A stretch of DNA of 7,897 nucleotides from Desulfurococcales archaeon (GTDB taxonomy: Archaea; Thermoproteota; Thermoprotei_A; Sulfolobales; Desulfurococcaceae). The stretch spans positions 1 through 7,897 of the forward strand of contig JALWQP010000029.1 of the NCBI GenBank assembly GCA_027083045.1. Direction: 5' to 3'. The notes under the pieces were generated by a model, which saw only the letters and a program-made list of their open reading frames with translations, was not told the DNA's origin and did no database searches. Positions 1 through 5,191 of the stretch are shown piece after piece. The position numbers were made by a program, and so were the translations under genes. Position 1 is the first letter of the stretch. The number at the start of each line of letters is the position of its first letter.

Positions 1-1
1 G

Positions 2-895
2 TATCTTAGGGATAATAATCAATTAGAGAAGATAGTCGAGAAACCATCAAAGCCGTCATCGAATTTAATAAATGCTGGTATATACGTTATTAGGCCAAAC
101 GAGATAAGCAAATATATTAATACACCGCCCAGCCCCCGCGGCGAGATAGAATTCACAGACGCGATAAATAAAGCAGTATTTGAAGGCGGTTTATCTATTG
201 CTGTCAAAACAATAGATAAAGAGTCATGGATTGATATTGGACTACCATGGAATTTACTGGAGGCCAACAAATTAGCTCTTGATAAGTTCCTAGAGGATAT
301 ACTCGGTTCAAACTCTAAAGAATGCCCAGCATATATCGAGGGACCAGCATATATAGGCGATAAAACCACTATAAAGCCTGGAACATACATAGAAGGACCA
401 GTATATATAGGCGAAAATGCCAAGATAGGGCCGAACACTAGAATCAGACCATATACTGTAATATGTAATAATACACGAATAGGGTTTTCAGTCGAAATAA
501 AAAGTAGCCTAATAATGGAACACGCAAAGATCAGTCATTTCGCATACGTAGGCGACTCCATTATTTGTGACCATGTAAATCTAGGCGCTGGTACAATGAT
601 CGCAAATCTACGATTCGATGATAAACCGGTCAAGTCTCTTATTAGGGGAAAAATGATCTCAAGCGGGAGAAGAAAATTTGGCAGCGTAATAGGCTCTTAC
701 GCTAAGACTGGCGTGAATGTTTCGATATTGCCAGGAGTTAAGATCGGATGTTATTCTTGGATTTACCCAGGTGTTATAGTTGCCCAAGATGTGCCATCAC
801 ATAGCTTTTACAAGGTATCGATAAAACCCTATATAACACCAATTAAAAACGAGAAAGGAGATGAAGACCATGAAGATGCGGATCGAAGACTTTAA
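2..895 (+). CDS. GlmU-like bifunctional sugar-1-phosphate nucleotidylyltransferase/acetyltransferase, 5' partial
   Basis: The reading frame is open from base 2 to the TAA at 893-895, giving 297 residues without a start, so the N-terminus with the nucleotide-binding motif lies outside the window. Fragment residues 13-15 (EKP), 24-28 (NAGIY) and 76-89 (WIDIGLPWNLLEAN) are typical of the end of a nucleotidyltransferase domain. From about residue 108 the chain is hexapeptide repeats of a left-handed beta helix. H179, Y182, N202, K208 and K211 have exactly the spacing I recall for the acetyltransferase residues His308, Tyr311, Asn331, Lys337 and Lys340 of Sulfolobus tokodaii ST0452, implying about 129 missing residues. 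The family makes UDP-GlcNAc-type nucleotide sugars in the cytoplasm, for glycosylation. The substrate is inferred. The ATG at 515 is internal, not the gene start. Confidence 0.9.
   Translation, partial: YLRDNNQLEKIVEKPSKPSSNLINAGIYVIRPNEISKYINTPPSPRGEIEFTDAINKAVFEGGLSIAVKTIDKESWIDIGLPWNLLEANKLALDKFLEDILGSNSKECPAYIEGPAYIGDKTTIKPGTYIEGPVYIGENAKIGPNTRIRPYTVICNNTRIGFSVEIKSSLIMEHAKISHFAYVGDSIICDHVNLGAGTMIANLRFDDKPVKSLIRGKMISSGRRKFGSVIGSYAKTGVNVSILPGVKIGCYSWIYPGVIVAQDVPSHSFYKVSIKPYITPIKNEKGDEDHEDADRRL
330..417 (+). repeat. 54-bp-spaced direct repeat inside the beta-helix coding region
   Basis: The 34 bases starting at 330 recur with few changes starting at 384. The 54-bp offset is 18 codons, three hexapeptides, or one complete turn of a left-handed beta helix. 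It encodes YIEGPAYIGD followed by YIEGPVYIGE. It is a protein-coding repeat, not a mobile or regulatory one. Confidence 0.75.
857..864 (+). promoter_or_regulatory. Shine-Dalgarno site that decides the start at 870
   Basis: GGAGATGA at 857-864 resembles the archaeal ribosome binding core GGAGGTGA. It ends five bases before the ATG at 870. It overlaps the upstream ATG at 861, which therefore cannot use it. Confidence 0.6.
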
Positions 896-1244
896 GAAAA
901 AATTCCCCCATTTAGCCAATGAGATCCTTGATAATGAACAACAATTGAGTCTTCGAGTAAACATAGGAGTACCCGATCCATGGCGGGGCTATACACCCGG
1001 TATTGAGGATTATATCCGTAGATGTAAAAGTATCGATGAAGCATTGAAAGTCATAGATTACCTCGAGAAACACGGCGAGATCACGGCGAGTGAAGCGGCT
1101 GAGTATAGGAAGCTACTTACTGAGAAAGGTCTATCTTATTTCGGCCCTAGGAAAGAGGATGATTATTATTACAAGAGAGCCCAGGACTTCTGGAACAAGC
1201 TACGTAGAAAATCTATCTATGGGCAGCGGCAGCAACAATCTTGA
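870..1244 (+). CDS. DUF2095-like conserved archaeal protein of unknown function
   Basis: A 124-residue soluble protein, start chosen at ATG 870 because GGAGATGA lies five bases upstream; ATG 861 would add three residues. The N-terminus has a basic 'EDFKKKFPHLANEI' segment, then a conserved-looking middle (PDPWRGYTPGIEDYIRRC), a predicted helical pair (about 45-85) and 'EKGLSYFGPRK' near the C-terminus. The pattern resembles the small archaeal family DUF2095 (COG4345), recognised from memory. No catalytic motif, membrane segment or signal peptide is visible. It overlaps the end of the nucleotidyltransferase gene by 26 bp, so the two are probably co-transcribed and translationally coupled. Its 3' end overlaps the convergent GTPase gene by 32 bp. 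Function unknown. Confidence 0.75.
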   Translation: MKMRIEDFKKKFPHLANEILDNEQQLSLRVNIGVPDPWRGYTPGIEDYIRRCKSIDEALKVIDYLEKHGEITASEAAEYRKLLTEKGLSYFGPRKEDDYYYKRAQDFWNKLRRKSIYGQRQQQS

Positions 1245-2439
1245 TCACATCATTGTCTTTGAGAACATAGTCTTCACCTAACCTTTCGCCAGTCTTAGCA
1301 TTGATAGCGTATAGGAATGTTTTACCTAGGTCAGTATGTATCATGTACGCTAGTTCAATAGCTGTTGTGCCCTTAGGCACCAGATATGCATCGGGAAGAA
1401 TCCTGCCTGAGTGGTCAGTATATTTCTTGTGATCCTCGACAGGATAAACCACTATTAGTTTGAGGACATCAAATATTGCCTTGTTCAGAAGTTCTTGCAC
1501 ACCGGTGGATCCATATTTTTCGAGCACCTTCTTTCTGACAAGTTCCAAGGCCTTTTTTTGCTGAGCTGATAATTTTTCAGGGGCAATTACCTCGAAATCT
1601 TCATCCCCGGGCAAGTAACGTATTAGGCCTGCAGCAGAGGCTTTCCTTAAAATGAGCTCTGCGAGAGCACTTATTGGAACTACCATGTGTTCTCCGAATT
1701 CTTCTTTTAGTCTCCGGATATTTTCCTCAGCATGTGGCAGATCCATCTTGTTCGCCGCTATTATTATGGGCTTGCTTAGGTGTCTGAGCGTTCTAGCAAA
1801 TTCGATGACATCATCTTTACTCCATTTCATTAGCTTTGTTGGGAGACCCAGCTTGTTCACTGTCTCTACTATGTGTTGCTTACCAATACTTAGACCAGAA
1901 AGGGTCTGTGAGAGATAATCTATCGGGTCACGTATAGTATATATATATCGTGAGATCTTATTTTCCCATATGCGGAGGATTACGTTTATGAACCATTTGT
2001 CTACCTCTTCCTGAATAAGTTTGGCTTCTTCAACAGGATCATACGTGCCCGGCGAGGCAGGTGTACCATCGGGAGCTGTTGAACCGCTAGCGTCTATAAC
2101 ATGGATCAGCACATCGGCTTGCCTTAGATCATCCATGAACTTGTTACCTAGTCCGCGTCCCTCGCTAGCCCCGGGTATGAGGCCAGCTACATCCATTATT
2201 TTAACTGGTATGAACCGATTACCATTTATACACATACCAGTCCTAGGATTACAGCCTTTGAGACCAAGTTCCACATGAACGCATTGTTTCCTCACATAAC
2301 CAACGCCGATATTGGGCTTAATTGTTGTGAAAGGATGATTAGCTATCTGCGCAGAAGCCAATGTTAGTGCTGCAAATAATGTTGACTTACCAACATTGGT
2401 TTTACCGATAATCCCAACTATTTTTTCAGGTGGTGGCAA
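1213..2439 (-). CDS. Obg-family GTPase with C-terminal TGS domain (Ygr210/MJ1332-like, COG0012)
   Basis: A 408-residue GTP-binding protein. G1 is GKTNVGKST at residues 12-20, a switch-I-like PFTTIKPN lies near 36-43, G3 is DVAGL at 83-87, G4 is NKMD at 230-233, and a G5-like SALAE is near 256-260. The true NKxD motif predicts guanine specificity, unlike bacterial YchF/OLA1, where it is replaced and ATP is used. Residues from about 330 form a TGS domain, often linked to RNA or ribosome contact. C53, C63 and C70 are candidate conserved cysteines. The family is thought to act on ribosomes or translation; the exact role is unknown. The start is TTG at 2437-2439, with GGTGA six bases upstream on the minus strand. 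The ATG at 2450-2452 is out of frame and meets a stop after eight codons. Divergent from rpl15e. Confidence 0.93.
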   Translation of the reverse strand: MPPPEKIVGIIGKTNVGKSTLFAALTLASAQIANHPFTTIKPNIGVGYVRKQCVHVELGLKGCNPRTGMCINGNRFIPVKIMDVAGLIPGASEGRGLGNKFMDDLRQADVLIHVIDASGSTAPDGTPASPGTYDPVEEAKLIQEEVDKWFINVILRIWENKISRYIYTIRDPIDYLSQTLSGLSIGKQHIVETVNKLGLPTKLMKWSKDDVIEFARTLRHLSKPIIIAANKMDLPHAEENIRRLKEEFGEHMVVPISALAELILRKASAAGLIRYLPGDEDFEVIAPEKLSAQQKKALELVRKKVLEKYGSTGVQELLNKAIFDVLKLIVVYPVEDHKKYTDHSGRILPDAYLVPKGTTAIELAYMIHTDLGKTFLYAINAKTGERLGEDYVLKDNDVIKIVAAAAHR

Positions 2440-2445
2440 AAACTC

Positions 2446-2450
2446 TCACC
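2446..2450 (-). promoter_or_regulatory. Ribosome binding site for the TTG-started GTPase gene
   Basis: On the minus strand this reads GGTGA, six bases before the TTG start at 2437-2439. It fixes the start codon in the absence of an in-frame ATG nearby. Confidence 0.6.
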
Positions 2451-2471
2451 ATAGGCGTTGCGATGATACAG

Positions 2472-2479
2472 CTATATAA
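2472..2479 (-). promoter_or_regulatory. TATA box of the GTPase gene
   Basis: The minus strand reads TTATATAG here. A start point about 26 bases downstream falls near 2449-2450, giving a leader of roughly 10-13 bases that just includes the GGTGA site. Start point inferred, not seen. Confidence 0.5.
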
Positions 2480-2497
2480 GAAAAAGGGTGTTCAAGC

Positions 2498-2505
2498 TTT
2501 ATAAA
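2498..2505 (+). promoter_or_regulatory. rpl15e: TATA box of the rpl15e operon
   Basis: TTTATAAA preceded by the purine-containing AAGC is a strong archaeal TATA/BRE-like element. It predicts a start near 2528 and a leader of about 30 bases before ATG 2559. It lies back-to-back with the GTPase promoter in the same divergent spacer. Confidence 0.65.
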
Positions 2506-2558
2506 CCCAAATCTAATATGATATTGGACTAGCTAGGAGCAGGAATGGTGTAAGGATA

Positions 2559-3221
2559 ATGGTAAAAAGCATGTACCACTTCATTGCAGAACTATGGAAG
2601 CGACCATATGATGGCGAAATGAAAGAGGTTATGAAACAGAGACTCATAAAATGGAGAAGAGAGCCCGCGGTAATAAGGATTGCCAAGCCTACACGCCTAA
2701 ACAGGGCTAGGGCATTAGGCTACAAAGCTAAGCCGGGCTTCGTAGTAGTAAGAGTGCGTGTTAGAAAAGGCGGACTAAGAAAACCAAGGCCCAACAAAGG
2801 TAGACGCCCTAAGAGAATGGGTATCTACGGATTTGCACCCGCCAAGAGCCTAAGACTAATAGCTGAGGAAAGAGCGGCTAGGAAGTACCCTAACCTAGAG
2901 GTGCTCAACAGCTATTATGTAGGAGAAGATGGGAATTACAAGTGGTACGAAGTAATCCTCGTCGACCCGCATCATCCAGCTATATGTAATGATAAAGACA
3001 CCGGCTGGATCTGTGAGAAACAGCACAAGGGACGTGTGTTCAGAGGTTTAACGAGTGCTGGCAAGAAGATGAGAGGACTGAGAAAGAGTAGAGGACTCAA
3101 GTACACTATAAAACATAAGTGGAAGAAGAAACAGCGTGAGAGAATGCTGAGAAAGAGACATGAAGCCAGCCGTGGAGCACGCGATCCGTGGCAGGTAGCT
3201 GCTAAAAAGGCTGAAGAGTAA
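2559..3221 (+). CDS. rpl15e: 50S ribosomal protein L15e
   Basis: A 220-residue, very basic protein of the large ribosomal subunit (eL15), which binds 23S rRNA. Characteristic segments are SMYHFIAELWKRPY at the N-terminus, RREPAVIRIAKPTRLNRARALGYKAK (about 31-56), the basic KPRPNKGRRPKRMG block (about 74-87), AEERAARKYPNLEVLNSYYVGEDG and WYEVILVDPHHPAI in the middle, and RVFRGLTSAGKKMRGL near 160-175, with a lysine/arginine-rich tail. Start at ATG 2559 has GGTG eight bases upstream; ATG 2571 is a less favoured alternative. It leads a tight operon: the next gene begins two bases after its TAA. C136 and C145 lie close together in the CNDKDTGWIC insert, which may be lineage-specific. Confidence 0.97.
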   Translation: MVKSMYHFIAELWKRPYDGEMKEVMKQRLIKWRREPAVIRIAKPTRLNRARALGYKAKPGFVVVRVRVRKGGLRKPRPNKGRRPKRMGIYGFAPAKSLRLIAEERAARKYPNLEVLNSYYVGEDGNYKWYEVILVDPHHPAICNDKDTGWICEKQHKGRVFRGLTSAGKKMRGLRKSRGLKYTIKHKWKKKQRERMLRKRHEASRGARDPWQVAAKKAEE

Positions 3222-3223
3222 AG

Positions 3224-3676
3224 ATGGAATCTAAAATAAATGAATTAATAATTTCTAGTCATTGTCATTCAACAGAAGATCTCAATAAGGTAAAGAAGGC
3301 TATTTTAAATATTATTCCATCAGAGCTTAGATATGAGCTCTCTTCTAAACTTAAAGTCGAAACAGTACATGGATTCTATGGAAACGAAATAAGAATTCTG
3401 ACTCTGAAAATATCGGGCGAAAAAACACTAATGATACTAAAGCACATATCGAGCACTCTTTCTAGTATTGATAAGTCAATAATAAGGGCTAGCCTCGATC
3501 TAAGATATGATACTAAATCAAACAAACTATATCTGAGATTTAACAAACAACAAGCCTATAGAAACAGATTAACAATAGATGACTCTGATGATGTAATCAA
3601 GGTTGTAGTATCTTTTAGAGGTAAACACAAGTTAAATGATGTAAAGAACATATTAAGGAAGATGGGGCTGATCTAA
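3224..3676 (+). CDS. COG1325-like archaeal RNA-binding (exosome-cluster) protein
   Basis: A 150-residue protein resembling the DUF54/COG1325 family, described as RNA-binding and often called a predicted exosome-associated subunit. Visible traits are an early 'SSHCHSTEDLNKVKKAI' helix, a KVETVHGFYGNEIRILTLKI strand region (about 44-63), 'RASLDLRYDTKSNKLYLRFNKQQAY' in the middle (about 89-112) and a C-terminal VIKVVVSFRGK strand plus helix. This alternating alpha/beta order fits the family. ATG 3224 is two bases after the rpl15e stop, so translation is probably coupled. Placement between rpl15e and RNase P genes matches the archaeal exosome super-operon. Family assignment rests on pattern and context; the molecular role is inferred. 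Confidence 0.8.
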   Translation: MESKINELIISSHCHSTEDLNKVKKAILNIIPSELRYELSSKLKVETVHGFYGNEIRILTLKISGEKTLMILKHISSTLSSIDKSIIRASLDLRYDTKSNKLYLRFNKQQAYRNRLTIDDSDDVIKVVVSFRGKHKLNDVKNILRKMGLI

Positions 3677-3680
3677 GGTA

Positions 3681-4298
3681 TTGAATATCCCATTAATAGA
3701 TATAGGAAGTTTTTGCAACAACGAAAAATGTATTGAAACCTATACAATTCTAGGTTATAGAGCCGCTTGCATAGAGGGACTTAATCATAAAATTATTAGA
3801 AAAAACAATTTCATAGCCGTCAGAAAATCAACAATTTATAGCGAATCACAAAAGAATTTGAAACATGATATTAGGAATGAAAAATCGCGCTCATTCATTA
3901 TTGCTGTAGTCCCTTTATCCATTGAAGTTGCACGTTTTGCCGCACGCGATGGGAGAGTGGATACGGTCGTATTAATTCCCGACAGTGTAAGGTACATTGA
4001 TAAGACTGAAATAGCAATGCTGAAACGCTTTTCTAAACCATTAGAAGTACCCATCAATGCCTTAATTACTCACCCATCAAGTGTTAAAGCAATGATTATA
4101 CGTAGAATAGATTTAGCGTTGAAACACAATGTAACAATAATACTTAGTTCGTGGGCTCATGAATGGAATGAAATACTAGCCCCAATATCTTATACTGCAT
4201 TGGGAAGCATACTTCTACGTATACCTATGAAAGATGTTCTAGTAATGCTTACTAACTACACGCGAGAACTCATGGTTAAGAATGGTGTGCACATATGA
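3681..4298 (+). CDS. rnp3: Ribonuclease P protein component 3 (Rpp30)
   Basis: A 205-residue protein of the Rpp30 TIM-barrel-like family, a protein subunit of RNase P that works with Pop5 to activate the catalytic RNA in tRNA 5' processing. Diagnostic stretches are PLIDIGSF at the N-terminus (first strand), VPLSIEVARFAARDGRVDTVVL (about 77-98), 'KPLEVPINALI' (about 119-129), and a C-terminal 'HNVTIILSSWAHEWNEILAP' segment (about 149-168). The start is TTG 3681: an in-frame TGA sits 12 bases upstream and no better start follows soon. A weak site GGGGCTGATC (3664-3673) lies seven bases upstream. It overlaps rnp2 by four bases (ATGA), a classic coupling signal for two subunits that bind one another. 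Confidence 0.9.
   Translation: MNIPLIDIGSFCNNEKCIETYTILGYRAACIEGLNHKIIRKNNFIAVRKSTIYSESQKNLKHDIRNEKSRSFIIAVVPLSIEVARFAARDGRVDTVVLIPDSVRYIDKTEIAMLKRFSKPLEVPINALITHPSSVKAMIIRRIDLALKHNVTIILSSWAHEWNEILAPISYTALGSILLRIPMKDVLVMLTNYTRELMVKNGVHI
4284..4287 (+). promoter_or_regulatory. rnp2: Ribosome binding site supporting the long rnp2 start
   Basis: GGTG seven bases before ATG 4295. The internal ATG 4421, which would remove the membrane segment, has no comparable site in front. This site is what favours translation of the long form. Confidence 0.5.
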
Positions 4299-4780
4299 TT
4301 TCATTACCACTAATAATTTCATTAATTGCAGTAGTATTCAGTGCAGTAACATTGGTGCTTGTCATTAATAGGATAAAAATAGTAGAACGCAGACTGAGAT
4401 ATGTTTACGATCTTATTACAATGAAGAGAAGAAAAAAGCATGGCAGAATAAGGAAAAGATACATAGTATTCGCAGTAATTTCAGAACAAGATCTAGGTAA
4501 GAAGGATATCGAGAAAGCAATACGAAACATATGGAAAGAAATTTTCGGTGAATTATCACTTTCTAGGGCTGATCCCCAGCTCATATACTTTGAACCATCG
4601 ATACAAAGGGGCATTATCAGAATAAGGCATGTATATAAAAAGGAGTGTTTAGCACTGCTTGGAATAATTCACGAAATAAATGGTGTGAAATGCCTGCTCA
4701 TACCCATAACAGTCTCGGGAACTCTAAAGAGAGCTCAGAAGAAACTCTACATGCTACGCCGTGATCTTCAGCCAAAATAA
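4295..4780 (+). CDS. rnp2: Ribonuclease P protein component 2 (Pop5/Rpp14) with N-terminal transmembrane segment
   Basis: A 161-residue protein. Residues about 53-157 are a Pop5 domain: RKRYIVFAVISE opening strand, a helix through 'AIRNIWKEIFGELSLSRADPQ', the strand 'RGIIRIRHVYK' and the C-terminal ITVSGTLKRAQKK signature. Pop5 pairs with Rpp30 to support RNase P catalysis. Ahead of the domain, residues 4-24 are uninterrupted hydrophobic residues, followed by a charged helix-like stretch (25-42) and a basic linker (43-55). The positive charges after the hydrophobic segment predict the Pop5 domain on the cytoplasmic side. The long start is supported by the ATGA overlap with rnp3 and GGTG seven bases upstream. 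ATG 4421 would give a domain-only protein but lacks a visible binding site. Last gene of its operon. Confidence 0.87.
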   Translation: MISLPLIISLIAVVFSAVTLVLVINRIKIVERRLRYVYDLITMKRRKKHGRIRKRYIVFAVISEQDLGKKDIEKAIRNIWKEIFGELSLSRADPQLIYFEPSIQRGIIRIRHVYKKECLALLGIIHEINGVKCLLIPITVSGTLKRAQKKLYMLRRDLQPK

Positions 4781-4810
4781 AATAATAAAAAGCCCTAACA
4801 ATCATTTACT

Positions 4811-4874
4811 AGGACAGGATGATGAGGCCGCTCCAAACACGAGACGATGAAGATCTCGCGACGAACTGACTCCT
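4811..4874 (+). ncRNA. Predicted C/D box guide sRNA upstream of tRNA-Leu
   Basis: C box ATGATGA at 4819-4825, C' box TGAAGA at 4848-4853 (5 of 6 to consensus) and D box CTGA at 4866-4869. The D' box is degenerate (ACGA 4839-4842 or CGAG 4840-4843). The guide between C' and D is 12 bases (4854-4865). Ten of these, TCTCGCGACG, are complementary to CGUCGYGAGA of 23S rRNA helix 93. The fifth base before the D box (A4861) would select the U equivalent to E. coli U2593 for 2'-O-methylation by aNop5-fibrillarin-L7Ae. Ends are approximate and the terminal stem is weak (G4818-C4870, G4817-U4871). An A/T-rich stretch at 4781-4790 could be its TATA element. It may also be released from the rnp2 transcript. 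Confidence 0.6.
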
Positions 4875-4880
4875 ATAAAA
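4874..4880 (+). promoter_or_regulatory. TATA box of tRNA-Leu
   Basis: TATAAAA lies 39 bases (centre to 5' end) before the tRNA, predicting a start near 4903 and a short 5' leader of about 13 bases for RNase P to remove. It directly follows the upstream sRNA, so the two RNAs could also share read-through transcripts. Confidence 0.55.
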
Positions 4881-4915
4881 GATAAAAGGACAAGAATAAT
4901 TGTACAACATTGGGT

Positions 4916-5022
4916 GCGGGGGTGCCCGAGCCTGGTCAAAGGGGGCGGACTTAAGTCCAGTTGCCTGGGGGGAGATCCGCTGGCGTAGGCCTGCGTGGGT
5001 TCAAATCCCACCCCCCGCACCA
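4916..5022 (+). tRNA. tRNA-Leu (anticodon UAA) with 19-nt intron and encoded CCA
   Basis: The acceptor stem GCGGGGG (4916-4922) pairs perfectly with CCCCCGC (5012-5018), followed by A and an encoded CCA. The D arm carries CCC/GGG (4925-4927 with 4941-4943). The anticodon stem GCGGA (4945-4949) pairs with TCCGC (4976-4980) only when 4956-4974 is removed as an intron. The anticodon TAA is at 4952-4954, with T33 before and G37 after. A 14-base variable arm (4981-4994) and T arm GTGGG-TTCAAAT-CCCAC (4995-5011) complete a class II leucine tRNA. The mature RNA is 88 bases with CCA. It reads UUA and UUG. Processing needs RNase P, whose protein genes end just upstream, and the splicing endonuclease. 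Confidence 0.95.
4956..4974 (+). other. tRNA-Leu intron at canonical position 37/38
   Basis: A 19-nt intron. It forms its own hairpin CCAG (4957-4960), loop TTGC, CTGG (4965-4968). This leaves three-base bulges A4954-G4955-T4956 and A4973-G4974-A4975, separated by a four-position helix of 4950-4953 against 4969-4972. That helix is C-G, two U-G wobbles and one A-G mismatch, so the bulge-helix-bulge is a relaxed version, of the kind crenarchaeal splicing endonucleases are known to tolerate. Confidence 0.88.
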
Positions 5023-5040
5023 TTTCATATAGAACATTAT

Positions 5041-5102
5041 ATCCTCAGAACCCATCATCTCCTCATTGCAAAGCTCAGTAGTCGGACTCTTCATCATAGG
5101 GC
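5041..5102 (-). ncRNA. Predicted C/D box guide sRNA antisense to the psmA leader region
   Basis: Read on the minus strand: C box ATGATGA (5097-5091), 12-base guide (5090-5079), perfect D' box CTGA (5078-5075), nine-base spacer, C' box TGAGGA (5065-5060, 5 of 6), 11-base guide (5059-5049) and perfect D box CTGA (5048-5045). Order and spacing fit a double-guide archaeal sRNA. The D' guide would recognise TAGTCGGACTCT and the D guide AACCCATCATC, with a C selected in each case by the fifth-base rule. The first resembles 23S rRNA just 3' of helix 93 (around E. coli 2604-2613), but I cannot confirm the organism's own rRNA. The second target was not recognised. A TATA-like TATTAAAT (minus, 5129-5122) is well placed for a start near 5100. 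Ends approximate. Confidence 0.68.
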
Positions 5103-5120
5103 GAACAGGCTTCTGTAACA

Positions 5121-5131
5121 AATTTAATATT
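5121..5131. promoter_or_regulatory. AT-rich, possibly bidirectional promoter element
   Basis: AATTTAATATT reads as a TATA-like box on both strands. On the minus strand it predicts a start near 5100, just before the sRNA C box. On the plus strand it predicts a start near 5153, a leader of about 39 bases for psmA. Position is the only evidence. Confidence 0.35.
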
Positions 5132-5191
5132 GCTCTCTAAAACATTAGGGTTTAGAGGTAGAACAATATTTTAATATCGAGGGATGCTTTC

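Noticed and set aside
19..438. Minus-strand frame of 139 codons opposite the nucleotidyltransferase gene
   Set aside because: Its proline/tyrosine/glycine periodicity is the mirror of the hexapeptide repeats; no binding site or family match.
515..895. Stand-alone 126-residue protein starting at ATG 515
   Set aside because: The same frame is open back to base 2 and encodes the nucleotidyltransferase end and earlier beta-helix turns, so 515 is an internal methionine.
2450..2452. ATG (minus strand) upstream of the GTPase gene as its start
   Set aside because: Out of frame with the GTPase and followed by a stop after eight codons.
4947..4958. GGACTTAAGTCC read as the anticodon stem-loop of an intron-free tRNA
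   Set aside because: No placement gives a five-pair stem with a seven-base loop, T33 and a valid leucine anticodon, and the tRNA would be 19 bases too long.
5049..5060. ATGATGG as the C' box of the minus-strand sRNA
   Set aside because: It would leave only a three-base guide before the D box; TGAGGA at 5065-5060 gives a normal 11-base guide.
4900..5118. Open reading frame across the tRNA region (both strands, also 4802-5023 minus)
   Set aside because: It reads through a fully paired tRNA and two predicted sRNAs, and shows no protein-family pattern. The minus-strand peptide 'GVGFEPT' is the usual artefact of translating tRNA genes.
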